A stretch of 64,000 nt of DNA from positions 5,227,815 to 5,291,814 of the forward strand of contig OY730170.1 in the NCBI GenBank assembly GCA_963422465.1, in the 5' to 3' direction. The stretch is from Lichina pygmaea. Lineage: Eukaryota > Ascomycota > Lichinomycetes > Lichinales > Lichinaceae. Below the pieces are notes generated by a model. That model was given only the letters and a program-made list of their open reading frames with translations. It was not told the DNA's origin and ran no database searches. Both the position numbers and the translations under genes were made by a program. Every line of letters starts with the position of its first letter. Position 1 is the stretch's first letter. Positions 33,454-47,471 of this stretch are shown piece after piece.

Positions 33454-34590
33454 CGCCAACGGCTCGAGACGGATCCTGTTCGGTCTGATCAAGCAGCGTC
33501 GTGAGGCAAGGCGCGCTTGATGCGGTGCTCAGACGGGGCAATGAAAGATGACCTGTGGTACTGAAAAGATTCTGAGCCGTAGAGACCGACTGCGGCGTGC
33601 GAGAGTGACTGTGAGCTGCGCTGGCGCGCCATTGCGAGATGTCAGAACGATTTGCTTGAAGAGGGTCGGAGAGAATCTCAAGGATCGAGTGAGCGGAGAG
33701 GAGGGGAGGATTCAAAGAGACGAAGCCGGGATCAGGGGCAGATGGCCGCAGAAGGTTGCGCCTCGGAGTGACGGCGACGTCCGTAAGTGTCGAACAAGGG
33801 GTAAGTGAAATCAAATGGGGATCGCGACTGGGAGCCAAGCCCCGAGTCGATGACGTGGACGGAGCACGAGAAAGCGAGCAAGAATGGGGTAGCATCGTCT
33901 TCCAAGACGATGATGCCTGAAGAGGGACCGACCTGGTATGAGCTGCTGCCTTCGGACGTGATTGTGAACGAGGGAGGTGGTGGTCGGGCAGGCAACACGT
34001 GGAATGCGTAGTGAACGGCCGAACGTCTGGTTAAGCTCTGGAGCTGCTTGAGCCGCACTTTTGGCGCTAATCCGTTGAGGGATTAGTCACATGGAGCTTA
34101 GATCGCCCTAAACTACTTTAGGAAAGATGTTTTGTCAGGGAGACTCGATACTTTGCAAGTTGATGCGACACACCATGGTCGCGTATAGCAGTACGGAGTA
34201 CGTACGTATGCATGGAGCACTCTACATACGCACAGGAGATGTAGTCTTCATCGCAGTTGGTGTTAGGATGAATGCCTTGAAGACTTGATCGAAGAAGCCG
34301 GACAAGCTCACTTGACAGGTCACGTGACATTGACGGTTGCTGCGCCCCTCCAAAGTGAAGCCTGAGTGATACGAGGTATCCAGTCGTGCCAGTCCAGTCC
34401 AAGTGTGCCGATGACTCATGACGAACACAATTGACGCTTGCTTGCAGGACGAATAAGCCAGTAAGACCCTAAATCGCTCTGAAAGCTTCAGGGGTCACCT
34501 GACTCGGAATTCTACTACCAAAGTAATCACCGCCGAGTTCGACAGCGGAGGGTCGCCGTTGCCGAAAACGCTCCTGTCAAGACCGCAGCC
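33454..34590. other. Divergent region between ARS2 and TSPO
   Basis: No supported gene. It must contain both 5' regions. A GTAC/TACGTA cluster lies at about 34190-34210. Open frames here lack conserved features. Confidence 0.5.
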
Positions 34591-35297
34591 ATGACCACGC
34601 ATATCCCTTCGCTTACTCTGCCAGATCAGTTCTTCTCGAAGCCGGCTGTTGCTGTGCTTCTCCCGGTCGTGCTCGGCTTCGGCAGCAACTACCTTCTGAC
34701 CAGTAAGCCACCTCAGCGACAGCACCGGGCAGAGAGAGCAGACGCTTAGAGAAGACGCAGCCACGGCGACCGACACCGATGGAGACTACAAGTCGTGGAA
34801 GAAACCGCGCTTTCATCCCCCGCCCTGGGCCTTCCCGGTCGTGTGGAGCATCCTGTTCCCGTCCATGGGCCTAGCATCATACTTTGCCTGGACGACCGGC
34901 ACCGCATCCCTCAATCCGCAGACCGTCGAGCTGGCAAAGGTACGTCGGCCGCCACTCCGGGGGTTGCTGATCTGGGGCTGTCGTGCATGCTGACTCGGAT
35001 CGGTAGCATGGCGCGACGCTGTACACGATCCAGCTGGGCTTGTTGCAGCTCTTCATGCCGCTCTACTTTACCATGAAGAAGCCGATCCTGGGCTCGGTCA
35101 ACATCGTCACGCTTGGTGGCATCGTCGGCTATCTGATCTCGGTCTGGAGGAAGGTCGACGAGCGGGCCACCTGGCTCCTCGTCCCGTATCTCGGCTGGCT
35201 CTCCGTTGCCACGTACCTCTCGGTCAGCATCGGCCATCTCAACAAGTGGGATCTCACCAGGGCCGGAGGGACCAAGCCCGCTGGAAAGGACCACTGA
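34591..35297 (+). CDS. TSPO/MBR family membrane protein (tryptophan-rich sensory protein)
   Basis: Exons 34591-34702, 34761-34939 and 35007-35297 join in frame to 193 residues. Several hydrophobic segments are visible: the N-terminal FFSKPAVAVLLPVVLGFG, then the family hallmark KKPRFHPPPWAFPVVWSILF, YTIQLGLLQLFMPLYF, VNIVTLGGIVGYLISVW, and WLLVPYLGWLSVATYLSV. TSPO proteins are five-helix membrane proteins of the outer mitochondrial or ER membrane that bind porphyrins and sterols; the fungal function is poorly defined. The first intron (58 nt) was placed by frame and acceptor choice and is the least certain element; a shorter 34-39-nt intron would also be possible but is unusually small. Confidence 0.85.
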
Positions 35298-36807
35298 TCG
35301 TCTTTGGGGGAGCCATCTCTGGAGATTCTTGGCTTCGTATGGTTTGTCGCGTGCGGGACTTGCGCCTTTTGGATTTCCCGGGGGCAACCCTTGTTATTCT
35401 CAGCTTTTCGACTTCTTGGGTCCGATCGGCGGCCGATGCATCCGAACGAGACCAGCGATGAACAGTGATCATAACCTATCTCGACAGGGTTTGAGATATA
35501 GGATGCAGTCGATAGCACAATGTTACATCCCAAGTCACGCCGGGCTTTGTTTCGTCGTGGAGTTCTTCGTCGAGTATGCGATGGTGATCAAAACTATGTC
35601 TTGCGACATCGATTATAGGCTCTGCTGCAAACGTGACACGTTGTGTATCTAGATGTCATCTACCGAATGATCCAAACCATGACCAGACACCTCCAGACAA
35701 GCTCTAGCTCGGTGAGACTACACACGGACGACCACTGACGCAGGACGACGTCACTTTCCGCGACACGTCATCTCAACAGGGCCTCGACAGTTACCCAGCC
35801 ATCGAGCAACGACCACAACTTTCCGTCCACAAAGGCCTTCCCTGTACGTGAGACAGCTCTTGACGAAAGACAGATCAGCCTTGCCTTCTTCCAACAACGG
35901 CCGGTCCATCCCAAGAGGTGTATCCCAAGATATGAGATCCCTAGACGTACTGGCGTAGATCCGAGGACACGGCTCCCAAGATACGGCTCCGAAGAAATGG
36001 CTCCCAAGACACAAATCCCACAGCTCTTAAGCAGCGCCTGCCCGGCCCAGTCACAGTCCCAACATCCAGCATCTAGCAAAGGGCGAGGTGTACATCACGT
36101 AGGTGAAAGTACGTACACAGTAATATATTGTACGTATGAGTTTGCCTTGCTCTTGTCTTGACGCGGTAGACTGGATACCAGTACAGTACGTATTACCGGT
36201 ACGAAGCAAGGAACGGACTGGGCACGGCCAGACAGGACTGGACACGACTGGCAAGACTGAATACCAGTCCAGCGCGATACAAAGAACAGACTGGATACCA
36301 GTAAGCCGCAACGGACAGACTGAGTACCGGTACCAGTACCATGCGTGGAACAAGTTGGGGCAGAGAGGTGAACTCGAAGACTGGAACACTCGGCGACTCG
36401 AAGACTCAAGACTGGAAGACTGGGAGACTTGTTCAAGGAACAACGAACAACGAACAACAAGGAGTAAACCGCCAGTGGATTGTATAGACACATGAAAGAC
36501 GTTTTCCGCGTCGAGTTCCATTTGACGGTGAGTCTGGCTTGTGCGCTGCACGTCTCTTCATCCCCATTCATATCCTTCCCTCGCCTCCAATCCCTCTGAC
36601 CTCCCCGTCCAAGTTGACCATTCCCCTCCCCCCCCCCTCCCGGTCCCCCAAAAAGGCCGAAAGGCCAAAAGGGCAAAAGGGCCACCCTCACAAAAGATCA
36701 GAAAGGCCAGAAAGACATGTTATGCACCCCACGCCCGAAGTAGAAGATGAAAAAAGAAGGAAGGAGGGTGAAAGAGAGAGGAGGGAGAAAAGAAGGATTT
36801 GCGATGA
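35298..36807. other. Gene-free stretch between TSPO and Nbl1/Borealin
   Basis: No supported gene. Between about 36160 and 36330 the phrase 'gactggataccagta' and variants (ggtaccagtac, gaataccagtcc) recur at irregular spacing. At 36370-36430 'gaagactggaa/gactcgaagac' repeats follow. A C run and polypurine tract (36620-36790) precede the Borealin stop. Confidence 0.5.
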
Positions 36808-38154
36808 TCAGAGTCTTTTCCTGAGCGTCCTTCGCGGTGCGGGTGCGGCGGCAGCGGCAGCAGTGACGGCGGCGGCGGCGGCCACGGAGTCTTGTGCCTT
36901 CTTCTTGCTCTTCTTCGACGCTGATGCTGCTGCTGCTGCTGCTGCTGCTGCGGCTTTCCTGTCGCGCGCGGTTGTGGGAGCCACGGTCGTGGTCGTGGAG
37001 GCGGCACCTTGTGCCTTGGGTCGGCCGCGAGCTTTGGTGATGACTGTGCCTGTCGTCGCGGTCGATGCCGTGCTCGTGTTGCTCGTCACGCGCTGCTTGG
37101 GTGCGACGGCGCGTTTCGTGGTTGTTGGCGCTGGCACCGGCGCTGGCGGCGGAGGCGGAGGCATGGCGCCGCGGCCACGGGGACCGGATTCGGCGGCGCT
37201 GACGGCGCCTTTTGCGGTCCCCTTCGCGTTGGCGGTGCGGCCGCTGGCGGATCGCGTCGGTCTGGCTGGCTCGACCTTCTCGGCCTTGTCCGCCGCAGCG
37301 CCCGATCCTTTGAGAGGTGACGCGGCACGAGCCGCTGCTCCCGACCTGGCTGCCGTTGTTGCACCGCCAGCTGGCCGGACAGGAGAGTACGGACGAGGGC
37401 GTGGATTGGCCGATTTTGGAGATAGCACCTGTGAGGGCTGGACTTTGGCTCGTGATGCGCCGCGCTTCTTTGGCTGCGCCGTGGTCGACGCCACTTTCGT
37501 TCGTTTCTTGGGTTTGGGGAGATCCGCCGGCGGAGCGTTCTCCTGATCTTCGGTCGAGCCCATCTCAGTGCTGTGGAAACCAGGTCAGCACAAAGCTGGC
37601 CGCCTTCGGTCGAACAGCACGTCAATACCTTGGTCGCTTCTTTCCTCTTGTTTTTGGCAGGACCGCGCTCCGGTTCTCGAGCTCGGTCATGGGCTCTGCT
37701 GATCGCGGCGGCTGGGAGGTCGGCGCGCCTCTGGGCGCAGGCCGAGCCGTCGCCGCTGCCGGATCTTTGTCCGGACGGCCGTCGGGTCTAGGCTGATATT
37801 TGGCGAGGAGGTCGCCCATCGTGACGCTGCGCAGCGAGGTCGGGATGCGATTGACGCGTATTTCAATTCGCGTCCGGAGGCCTTGAGACTGGAGAGCGTA
37901 CTGAGCTCGAAGTTTGCGCGCTCGTTCGGTGACTGCAACCCGAAGGTTCAGCATACGGCCGTCCTTTCGTATAGCGCTGGGCAGGGAAACATACCCTCCA
38001 ATTGTAGATTATCGATGAGAGCTTGCTTCTGAGCCATGGTGAGGCCGACCGACATTGTCGCTGCGCGGTCGCGCGACGGTGTCGCTGGACCGCCCCGGCT
38101 GTCTGCGGACGGACTCTGAGAGAAGATCTGTACTTGGGGCCTGACGGATGCCAT
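36808..38154 (-). CDS. Nbl1/Borealin-type chromosomal passenger complex subunit
   Basis: Exons 38154-37995, 37932-37629 and 37570-36808 join in frame to 408 residues. The diagnostic N-terminal helix is at about residues 36-100: GLTMAQKQALIDNLQLE, then TERARKLRAQYALQSQGL, RTRIEIRVNRIP and TMGDLLAKY. This region forms the three-helix bundle with INCENP/Sli15 and Survivin/Bir1 that targets Aurora B kinase to centromeres and midzone. The rest is basic, Pro/Ala/Ser-rich and likely disordered, with an Ala run (36930-36955). Such a long tail is common in filamentous fungi, whereas yeast Nbl1 is tiny. Introns are 62 and 58 nt. Its start lies 487 bp from the divergent RPN10 start. Confidence 0.85.
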
Positions 38155-38641
38155 CTTTTGTTCGGGCTTTCCTTCTTTGTGAGACTCGATTGATTTTATC
38201 GGACAGTGTTCCTTGATGGCCTCGTCGTGGCCGTTGGAACGTTGAGTGTAAACAAGACGAGGTTGGCCGAAACGGTTGGCGGCCGCGCTTTGGCGTGCAG
38301 TAGTGAGCGACTCGCTGTTCTAATTGATGAGGCAAAGAAACCTAGCTACTCGCACTAACTCCCGAGCAGCTTATGTACCTCGATCACCACACCTCCGACT
38401 GTGGGCTTACGAGTACGAAGCTATGGGGTTGGACAGGCTGCCGCGGTAGCGTAGCTTATTAATCTGTCGCTTCTCGCGGCAAAGCTCGAGCGGACAGCTA
38501 CGTACGTATGTACGTGCAGTGCGTCCGGGCAGCAGCAACACTGAGGTGTCGGCCATTCACCTCTGCCACCGCAATCTCTTACATCCTCCAGAACCGTACA
38601 GTCATCTCAGCGTATAGCCTGGCAGCTCGAACACCGCCAAA
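38155..38641. promoter_or_regulatory. Divergent Nbl1/RPN10 intergenic region
   Basis: 487 bp between start codons with no gene seen; it contains TACGTACGTATGTACGTG near 38500. It presumably holds both promoters. Confidence 0.4.
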
Positions 38642-39753
38642 ATGGTGTTGGAAGCTACCATGATCATGTATGCCCGCAATCCTGGATAGGCCATGGCGTG
38701 CTCGCTGACAGGTGCATCGCTCAGAATCGACAATAGCGAAAGCAGCAGAAATGGAGACTACCCGTGAGCGCCCAGCCCTGGCAGCCGTTGAATCCTGCTC
38801 TAATCCACGAGGCCCGAAGACCTTCAAGATTCGAAGCCCAGGCCGAAGCCGTGTCTCGCATCTTCTTCCTCAAGACACAAGACAATCCGGAATCTAAAGT
38901 CGGCCTCATGAGCATGGGAGGCAAGGGTCCGGAGGTGCTGGTCACGCTGACCTCGGATTTCGGCAAGATCTTGGAGGGCGTGCACCGAACGAAGATCGAA
39001 GGCAGCACGCACTTCGCGACGAGCATACAGATTGCGGGCGTCAGTACCTCTCTGGCTCGCACATGTCTTGGGCCGAGCTGGCTGGCAGATGGGCACTGGC
39101 GCTGATGCTTCTCTTGAACACAGCTGGCGTTGAAACACCGACAGAACAAATCTCAACGACAACGAGTGATCGTCTTCTGCTGTTCCCCCATAGCAGAGGA
39201 CGAGAAGGCACTGGTGAAGCTGGCGAAGAAGATGAAGAAGGTCAACATCTCGATCGACCTGGTTGCCTTTGGCGAGCTCGAGGGCGAGAACATCAAGAAA
39301 CTCGAGGCGTTCAACGAAAATGTCACGGGTGCCGAGGGCTCGCATCTGGCCACGATCCCTCCAGGCCCGAATCTACTGAGCGAGATCCTCGCGACCACGC
39401 AGATCATGGGTGGCGATGGCACCAGCGGCGGGGCGGGTGCAGGCGCCGAGGGCGCCAACGGAGGCGAGGGCGCCGTCAGCGGGTTCGAGTTCGGCGTCGA
39501 CCCGTCCATGGAGCCGGAACTGGCGCTCGCGCTGCGCGTGAGCCTCGAGGAAGAGAAGGCGCGCGTCGACAAGGAGAAGCGCGAACAGGAGGCAGCCGAG
39601 GGCAAGAAAAACCTCGAAGGCATTCCGGAAGAGGGCGATGCCAAGCCTCCGACCTCGGGCGACAAGAAAGACGGAGATCCGAGTACAGACGCCGGCGGCA
39701 GTGGGTCCAAGGACGGGCAAGGGACCGACGGAGACAGGATGGACACTGCATGA
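38642..39753 (+). CDS. RPN10: 26S proteasome regulatory subunit Rpn10 (ubiquitin receptor)
   Basis: Exons 38642-38667, 38725-38763, 38820-39039 and 39124-39753 join in frame to 304 residues. The VWA domain starts MVLEATMI...DNSESSRNGDY, continues SRFEAQAEAVSRIF, NPESKVGLMSMGGKGPEVLVTL, GSTHFATSIQIA, LALKHRQNKSQRQRVIVF and ends near residue 190. A single ubiquitin-interacting motif follows (PELALALRVSLEEEK). The tail is charged (Lys/Glu/Asp/Gly). Rpn10 sits at the lid-base junction and captures ubiquitinated substrates. The four-exon model includes a 26-nt first exon that restores the invariant N-terminus. It converges on TRS23, 353 bp away. Confidence 0.93.
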
Positions 39754-40106
39754 TCATGAGCGTTCGGTTTTTTATTTTTCTCGTCCACATCTCTTCATAT
39801 ACTCAACCCGTACAGGGCGTCTCGAGGCGATCATTCAGCCCGAGGAACTCTGGCCTCTGCTCTCCCCAGCTACAGGGGACGACATACGTCGGCCATCGTC
39901 AGCGATTGATCGGTGTGTCTACAGCATCGGACTATGCACGCTGCCCCTCCATCCACTCTTTCGCTCCCTCGGCAACTCCTCCGCAACGCTCCCCGACCAC
40001 GGCCGACGCACGCCCGCACTCGGGCTCACCCCCCTCCTTCTCCCTTTCTCAACCCCACCAACCCGCCCCTGCTCCTTCACACCCCCCCCCCCCCAGATGT
40101 GACACC

Positions 40107-40608
40107 TCACTGCCTCGGCTTGATGTACGCAGCGAGATGGCGATCGAAAGCCTCGCACTTGACCGGCATGTCGATCTGGTAAAAGGGGTTCTTCATGACG
40201 TAGTCGGCGTAGAGCTCGTACACGCGACGGATGACGACGTCGACGTTGGGCTGGTGCGGCTCGGTGAAGAGCAAGAACTTGGTGCCGGTCAGGGTCTGAA
40301 AACACTGCAGCCGGAAGTGCTCCGTCTCGAGCACCTCGAGCCCGGACGACGCCCCTCCGCCTGGCGGCTGCGCCGGGTCGAGACGTGTCGTGATGGCGTG
40401 GATCCTGTATGTTTTGGGAAGAACAAAACTCGGACCACCCCCCCACCCCATACGGGGGCCCCGGAGGGAAGTGGAAAGGGGTTGCGTGTCGGCTGTGATC
40501 AGCTGCGAGTGCTTTTCTTAAAATCTTGTCCAAGGGCGTTGTGTGGTCTTGGTCTCAGGGATTTTCTACGGAGAAGAAGAAGACGACGACGACGACGACG
40601 ACGACGGC

Positions 40609-40641
<33 letters not shown>

Positions 40642-40875
40642 CTACTGCTACTAATGATGATGATGATGATGCCACGGGATGATGTTCCGTTGGGTGGGGG
40701 GCTGGACAGAGGAGAATCGTGGAACGTGCTCGTACCCGTGAAATGTCCCGGCCAGCACCAGGTAGTCGTTGACGCTCAGCTTGTTCAGCCCCTCGTGAAA
40801 GTCTCGCTGGTAGATGAGCCCTCCGGCTCGGTTGATGATGATGAGCGCAAAGACCACCCTGCCGCGTGCGAACAT
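40107..40875 (-). CDS. TRS23: TRAPP complex subunit Trs23 (TRAPPC4, sybindin)
   Basis: Exons 40875-40736 and 40404-40107 join in frame to 145 residues, the normal size. Motifs: [33 protein letters not shown] at the splice junction, [21 protein letters not shown], and [16 protein letters not shown]. Trs23 is a longin-fold core subunit of the TRAPP complexes, the Ypt1/Rab1 exchange factors of ER-Golgi and autophagy traffic. The 331-nt intron (40405-40735) consists largely of ACG, ACAG and ATG microsatellites. Family members usually begin near VVFALII, so the first five residues, or an alternative ATG joined across a further intron, are uncertain. Confidence 0.9.
40558..40675 (-). repeat. Triple microsatellite inside the TRS23 intron
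   Basis: On the plus strand: (ACG)n from about 40578 to 40605, (ACAG)n from about 40610 to 40640, then (ATG)n from about 40655 to 40672, nearly back to back. Confidence 0.85.
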
Positions 40876-41459
40876 CCAACGGTTAACTCTGCCTCTGAGT
40901 CTACGGAGCTGAGGACTCGCCAGATCATGATGGGCTAGCAGATGGGTAGCAGATGGGGTAGCATACATCTTGAGGAGCTGAGCTCTACTACCGGTACTTC
41001 CGTACAGCGAGACTCATACAAGACTCTCCATGTTGCGAGGATGCATGAAGGTGGTGCAGAGGAGTGAGTTCTCTTGCTCCACAAGATCATGGATCCAAGG
41101 TCTAATCAGCTAATTGACATACTAGGTTGAGGTGAATAGTTAGTGTAAGGTAGCTGCTCGGTCTTAGGTAGAGTCATCAAGATCCAAAGTATTACCTTTT
41201 CAGCACCTGGTATCCTTAGCGATGTGGTGCTGTACTAAAAGTCCTTCAGTCTTATCCTGGTCGCATAATATCTGATCGGTCCTCTGAGTCTTGCGACTTC
41301 TGTTGCCGCCCGTTTCCAGCAGTGACAAGTCCAAAGTTTGGCTAAGTTCCTCCTTGGACGCATTCGCTACGGAGTACTCCGTACTTCCGTACGAACGTAG
41401 AAATTGCTTAGTATCATCCTACTGCTGAGAGCTGGGGCCTGCACCGGTCGATAGACGGC
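40876..41459. promoter_or_regulatory. Divergent TRS23/RPB4 intergenic region
   Basis: 584 bp with no gene seen. It contains CGGAGTACTCCGTAC (about 41370-41390) and other GTAC repeats close to the RPB4 start. Confidence 0.4.
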
Positions 41460-42072
41460 ATGGCAACTTCAGCACCAGCTCCACGGGTGCGAGAGCAGCC
41501 GCTCGGCGAGGAGGAAGCTACGACCGATCTGAGGCTGGGAGAATTCCAGCACGTGCCTTCGCTGACGCTCTCCGAGGCACGACTGGTCATCAACGTCGTC
41601 ACGGACAATCGACGGCAGAAGCAGCAGAAGGACCTCAAAGAGACCGAGTGAGTTTGGCCTTCCCAGACCGACCGCTGCGTATGAGGACGCTGGCCGAGAC
41701 GCCGGGCCGACGCTGACTGCCTCGTCGTGGCACAGGGTGCTCGTCAAGTCGCAGGAGTACCTGGAGGTCTTTGCACGGTTCAAGCAAAAGGAGAACATCG
41801 AGGCCGTCGAACGGATCCTCAGCTCGCACACCGACCTAGAACCGTTTGAGAGATCGCAGCTTGGTAAGTCCTTCGAGCCAAGCTGGGCACCTCTCGATCT
41901 TTAGGCGCTTCGGCCGTTCTCTGACCGGAAAGCTTGACGCAAAGGCTCGCTCTGCTGCGAGACGGCCGAGGAGGCCAAGACGCTGGTTCCCAGTCTGACC
42001 AACAAGAAGACCGATCTCGATCTTCAAGAGCTGCTGGATGAAGTGTCCAAGCTACGGAACTATGTCGAATGA
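41460..42072 (+). CDS. RPB4: RNA polymerase II subunit Rpb4
   Basis: Exons 41460-41647, 41736-41863 and 41945-42072 join in frame to 147 residues. Motifs: LRLGEFQHVPSLTLSEARLV at the N-terminus, YLEVFARFKQKENIEAVERI in the HRDC-like helical part, and the conserved FERSQLGSLCCETAEEAKTL followed by LDEVSKLRNY near the end. Rpb4 pairs with Rpb7 to form the stalk of RNA polymerase II. The related Pol III subunit Rpc17 was considered, but the LGSLCCExAxEAKTLxPSL block favours Rpb4. Introns are 88 and 81 nt with GTGAGT and GTAAGT donors. Confidence 0.92.
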
Positions 42073-42680
42073 CGAGGACTGGCGCCTCGTGCCGTGAAGG
42101 GAGAAGAGACCATACCCATGAAATGATTACCGGAGATTCATACGGGGGTCTTCCTCGACGGCCACCGTCATGGCACGTGATCCCTTGCACTACAGCAATG
42201 TAGCACAAAGTCTTGCTTCACTCTCTGGCGCAGTATTGCGCGAGCTCCCTACGTTACGTACCGGTGGCGCGAAAGGCTCTGAGTAGTACGTATTGTGCAT
42301 AAGGGCGAAGCTCACAAGTCATGAGATGAACTCCACAGAATATTGAATCCCACAAAGCAAGAGACATGCCAGCTTCCTTGACTTTTGCTACACTGCAGTC
42401 CGAAGTACTGCCCTACATATGTACCGGTATGGCACCGCTCGCCAGCCTTGCTCTGATCTTTTCACATGACGGCCACGACGAGCAGGACGGATCGACTTGA
42501 ATGACTGCTGCCCAACTACCATGGCAGACGCTTCGATCATCCACAAAGATTCCCAAAGGACTGGGGTGCTTGGCGGGCTACAGGTAAGTGCACTCTCTGG
42601 AGGGGTGCTCGGCGTGCAAGACCAACTCCTTGGCCAGTGTCGCGGCTCGAGGGACACGGAAGACATCGCAGGTCTCCACC
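42073..42680. other. Region between RPB4 and TRM5
   Basis: No supported gene. Open frames extend TRM5 upstream of its preferred ATG (to 42588), but they lack conservation and may be 5' UTR or a leader exon. Confidence 0.5.
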
Positions 42681-44495
<1,815 letters not shown>

Positions 44496-45217
44496 TCTCT
44501 TGTGCGCGACTGCGTCCGATCCATCGTACCTGCTTCGCAGCACCACAGCCACACACGACAGGGTTCTGACGACGCCGAGACGTGGACCTCTCTCGGGCGT
44601 TTTCGAGTCTCGGATGCCTCGGTGCGAGACCGAGGCGGCTCCGATCCAATCAATCGCTCATACACACCAGGTCGCCGAGACGGACGGCGCCGTCGGCTTC
44701 TCCGTCACGCACGGTCCGCGGCGCCATTCGACGGGACATGTGGTCTGTTACAGTACCATGGGACCAGGCACGGCAGAGGGGGATCATACAGCCTCTGACG
44801 GCATCAGAGTCGTCCTTGTCCGGAGTCTGACGGCGCTTACATCTCGAGAGGACACGACATACAGCACGTACCAACGGACATTACGTACTAGGTCCTCTCG
44901 TCCACGACCGCCGACCATCGTCCTCAATTCCCTACGTTGGTGTGCACACCACTGGCCGCCTCGTCCCCGGCTCGGGTGCCGCCTGGGCCGGGGCGGGCCC
45001 CGAGATGCAATTTCGGACGTCACCGGTCACAGCACAGCTGGGTCGTCGCTGTGGCTGACTGCCGTGGCTGTCGTCGGAGCCAGCACCATCTGCCGAGAAA
45101 CGGCGAGATCTACTCGCAAGGAGCTCACCGGCCGTCCTCCGTCTCCAGTCGTCCGGCACTGGGACAAGACGGCAAATTGTTCTTCTCCGCTGGTGTCAAT
45201 GCCACCACAATGTCATG

Positions 45218-45303
45218 GCACCGACATTGGCACGGAAGGCACTGGCAGTGAACAGTGCTGGCACCGACATTGGCACGGAAGGCACTGGCAGTGAACAGTG
45301 CTG
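45218..45303 (+). repeat. 43-bp tandem duplication
   Basis: Two identical adjacent units, 45218-45260 and 45261-45303, starting ggcaccgacattggcacgg. No coding role is seen. Confidence 0.85.
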
Positions 45304-47414
45304 GCACGGGCGCGTCGCGAAACTGGCCCCCCCCGTCTCTCTCTTTCTCGCGATGACTTGGCGCGCCGAGACACGTGCGGATTTGCTGTGTTTGAGAGAG
45401 CGAGGACGATCGACGATCTGGTGTCACGGCTGCTGTCGTATTGGATGACTGAGGTCGCAAGCTGTTCGAATCATGATAGCCGACCGAACCTGGTCCATCA
45501 CAAGATGTCTGATCACAAGCCGTCTTAAGCCTTGGCCAGGATCGGCTAATCAGTGTTGGACGAACGGGGGCCCAGCCCGTTCTTGGTCATGTGACTCATG
45601 GCAGAGTTCGATCTCACGTGCGCTATCAAGTACGACATGACCTGTCTCTGTGGTCTCACCAATCAAGAGGAAACGTGAAGGGAGAGCCTCGACTTGTCTT
45701 AGCTCATCGACGTTTGGATTGATCAGCATGTCACTACGTACGTACACGTACATACGTACTGTCTCGACTACATGACATGTGTCTATGTCTTTCCGTACCG
45801 GTACAAGAGATAGATTCAGTACCCCCCCCCCAAATCTCACAGCTCTTTTGAAGTGAGACTACGGACTCGTAGCCAGCAGCCCTGCCAGCCAGAGACAGCT
45901 ACAATGATCAGCAAGCACAGCAAGCCATGAAAATCTTTCTTTTTTTTTGGCCTTGCTCTCTCTTCCTTGGCTCTGCAGCACTGCAATCAAGGATAATTAC
46001 TGATCCTTCTTTCTTTCTTTGTTTGGACTTGGTGCTATGGCTTCTTCAGTTGGCTGTGGGTTCTTCTTTTTTTGGCGCTATGCGGTGCTCGGCAGTACGC
46101 ACGGAAGTTCATATTGTAGTTCTTCCGGTCGCCTCCCACCCCCCCCCTCCCTTTCCTTTCCCCCATCCCACAAACCCCAGACTTGTACGGAGTATAACAA
46201 GTGCAACATGACATCTGCTTACAAAGGGCATGGTAGCGGTATGTAGGTAACATACATATGAGGTCATGGTACGTACGTACGTACATATGTAGGTATGACC
46301 TACATATCGCACTTGCATACACTTGTATGCGGGCTCAGCTACAGTATGCATTGCTACGACCGGATTTCCTGTGTCACACTTGTCCCACTGCTACTGCACA
46401 CTCGTAGAGAGGCATCAGAGCTACTTCTACACTGTGGTATGGTTACACCAAGTACATGCGTACTTGATGCCGAAGCCTGCTCGCAGTACGGAGCCGTACT
46501 TCCGTACGAGTGCCGTTGTCCTACGTGTTGCGGGTCATCCAAGGTACTGCTGACATGTTCTAGAGCAGCGTCTAGGAGAACCGCCGGTGACACAGCATCC
46601 GTCGCGGCCCCTCCTGGCACAGGGAGTTCGGCTCTCGGGCGGCCGCGCTTGGGAAGAAGCTTCAACCCTGCACCGCTGCACTCCCGCTCCACTTCGGTCC
46701 GAGCCGACGTCTTGAGGGTGGGGCAAAGACGCATGAGAGGCTGCAGGGATCAATTGGCGAGAACGGTCCGCCAGACCCGACCTGGGCACCTGTGGTCAAG
46801 TGCTTACTGCACGTACGAGGTAGACTCAATCACGGGATAGATACACGCCGAGTCGACTCGCGTTCGTGGAACACTGGGGGAGGGGCTGTTCTGATCCACA
46901 GCATCCTGTGCGGAGCGGTGCCGAGGTGCGTCATTACCCAGAGCGAGAGATGGTGGCTATTCATGTCGTGCAGCTACCCATACCGGCCATCCTGCCGACA
47001 CCAGTCTTCTGCAACAAATCCACGGCACCGAAGACCTCGACGACTTCACGGTATCTTGATCCGTCAATTCCTTCCCCAACAGCCGAGGCTGGTTTCCTCG
47101 TGTGGCGTAGCTTGAAATCACCATCGGTGGCTTGATTCATAGCTTCTGGCGTGAATGGTATATCTGCGGAGCCGGGACTGCTACGGTCAGCCATACCACA
47201 CTGCTTTCTCCTCGGTGGCTGTCGTTCGAAGCTGACCGCTGTCTCGTCCTTCTCCGAGCGGCCATCAGTACCAATTCACACGACCTAGTCGTCGCCGAGA
47301 CATCTCCCATAGTGTCGTGCTACTCGTCCGCAGCTTCCTTCTCTCTGTTCTCGGAAATTCTGTCTCGGTCGGCGACAAGCGATCGATGTTAGGCATCAGG
47401 GAAGCAGCATAGGG

Positions 47415-47471
47415 GCAGCACAGCACAGCACAGCACAGCACAGCACAGCACAGCACAGCACAGCACAGCAC
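47415..47471 (+). repeat. (AGCAC)n pentanucleotide microsatellite
   Basis: About eleven pure copies of the pentamer, in non-coding sequence. Confidence 0.9.

Noticed and set aside
34703-34741. Very short (34-39 nt) first intron for TSPO
   Set aside because: Shorter than any other intron modelled here; a 58-nt intron ending at 34760 also restores frame.
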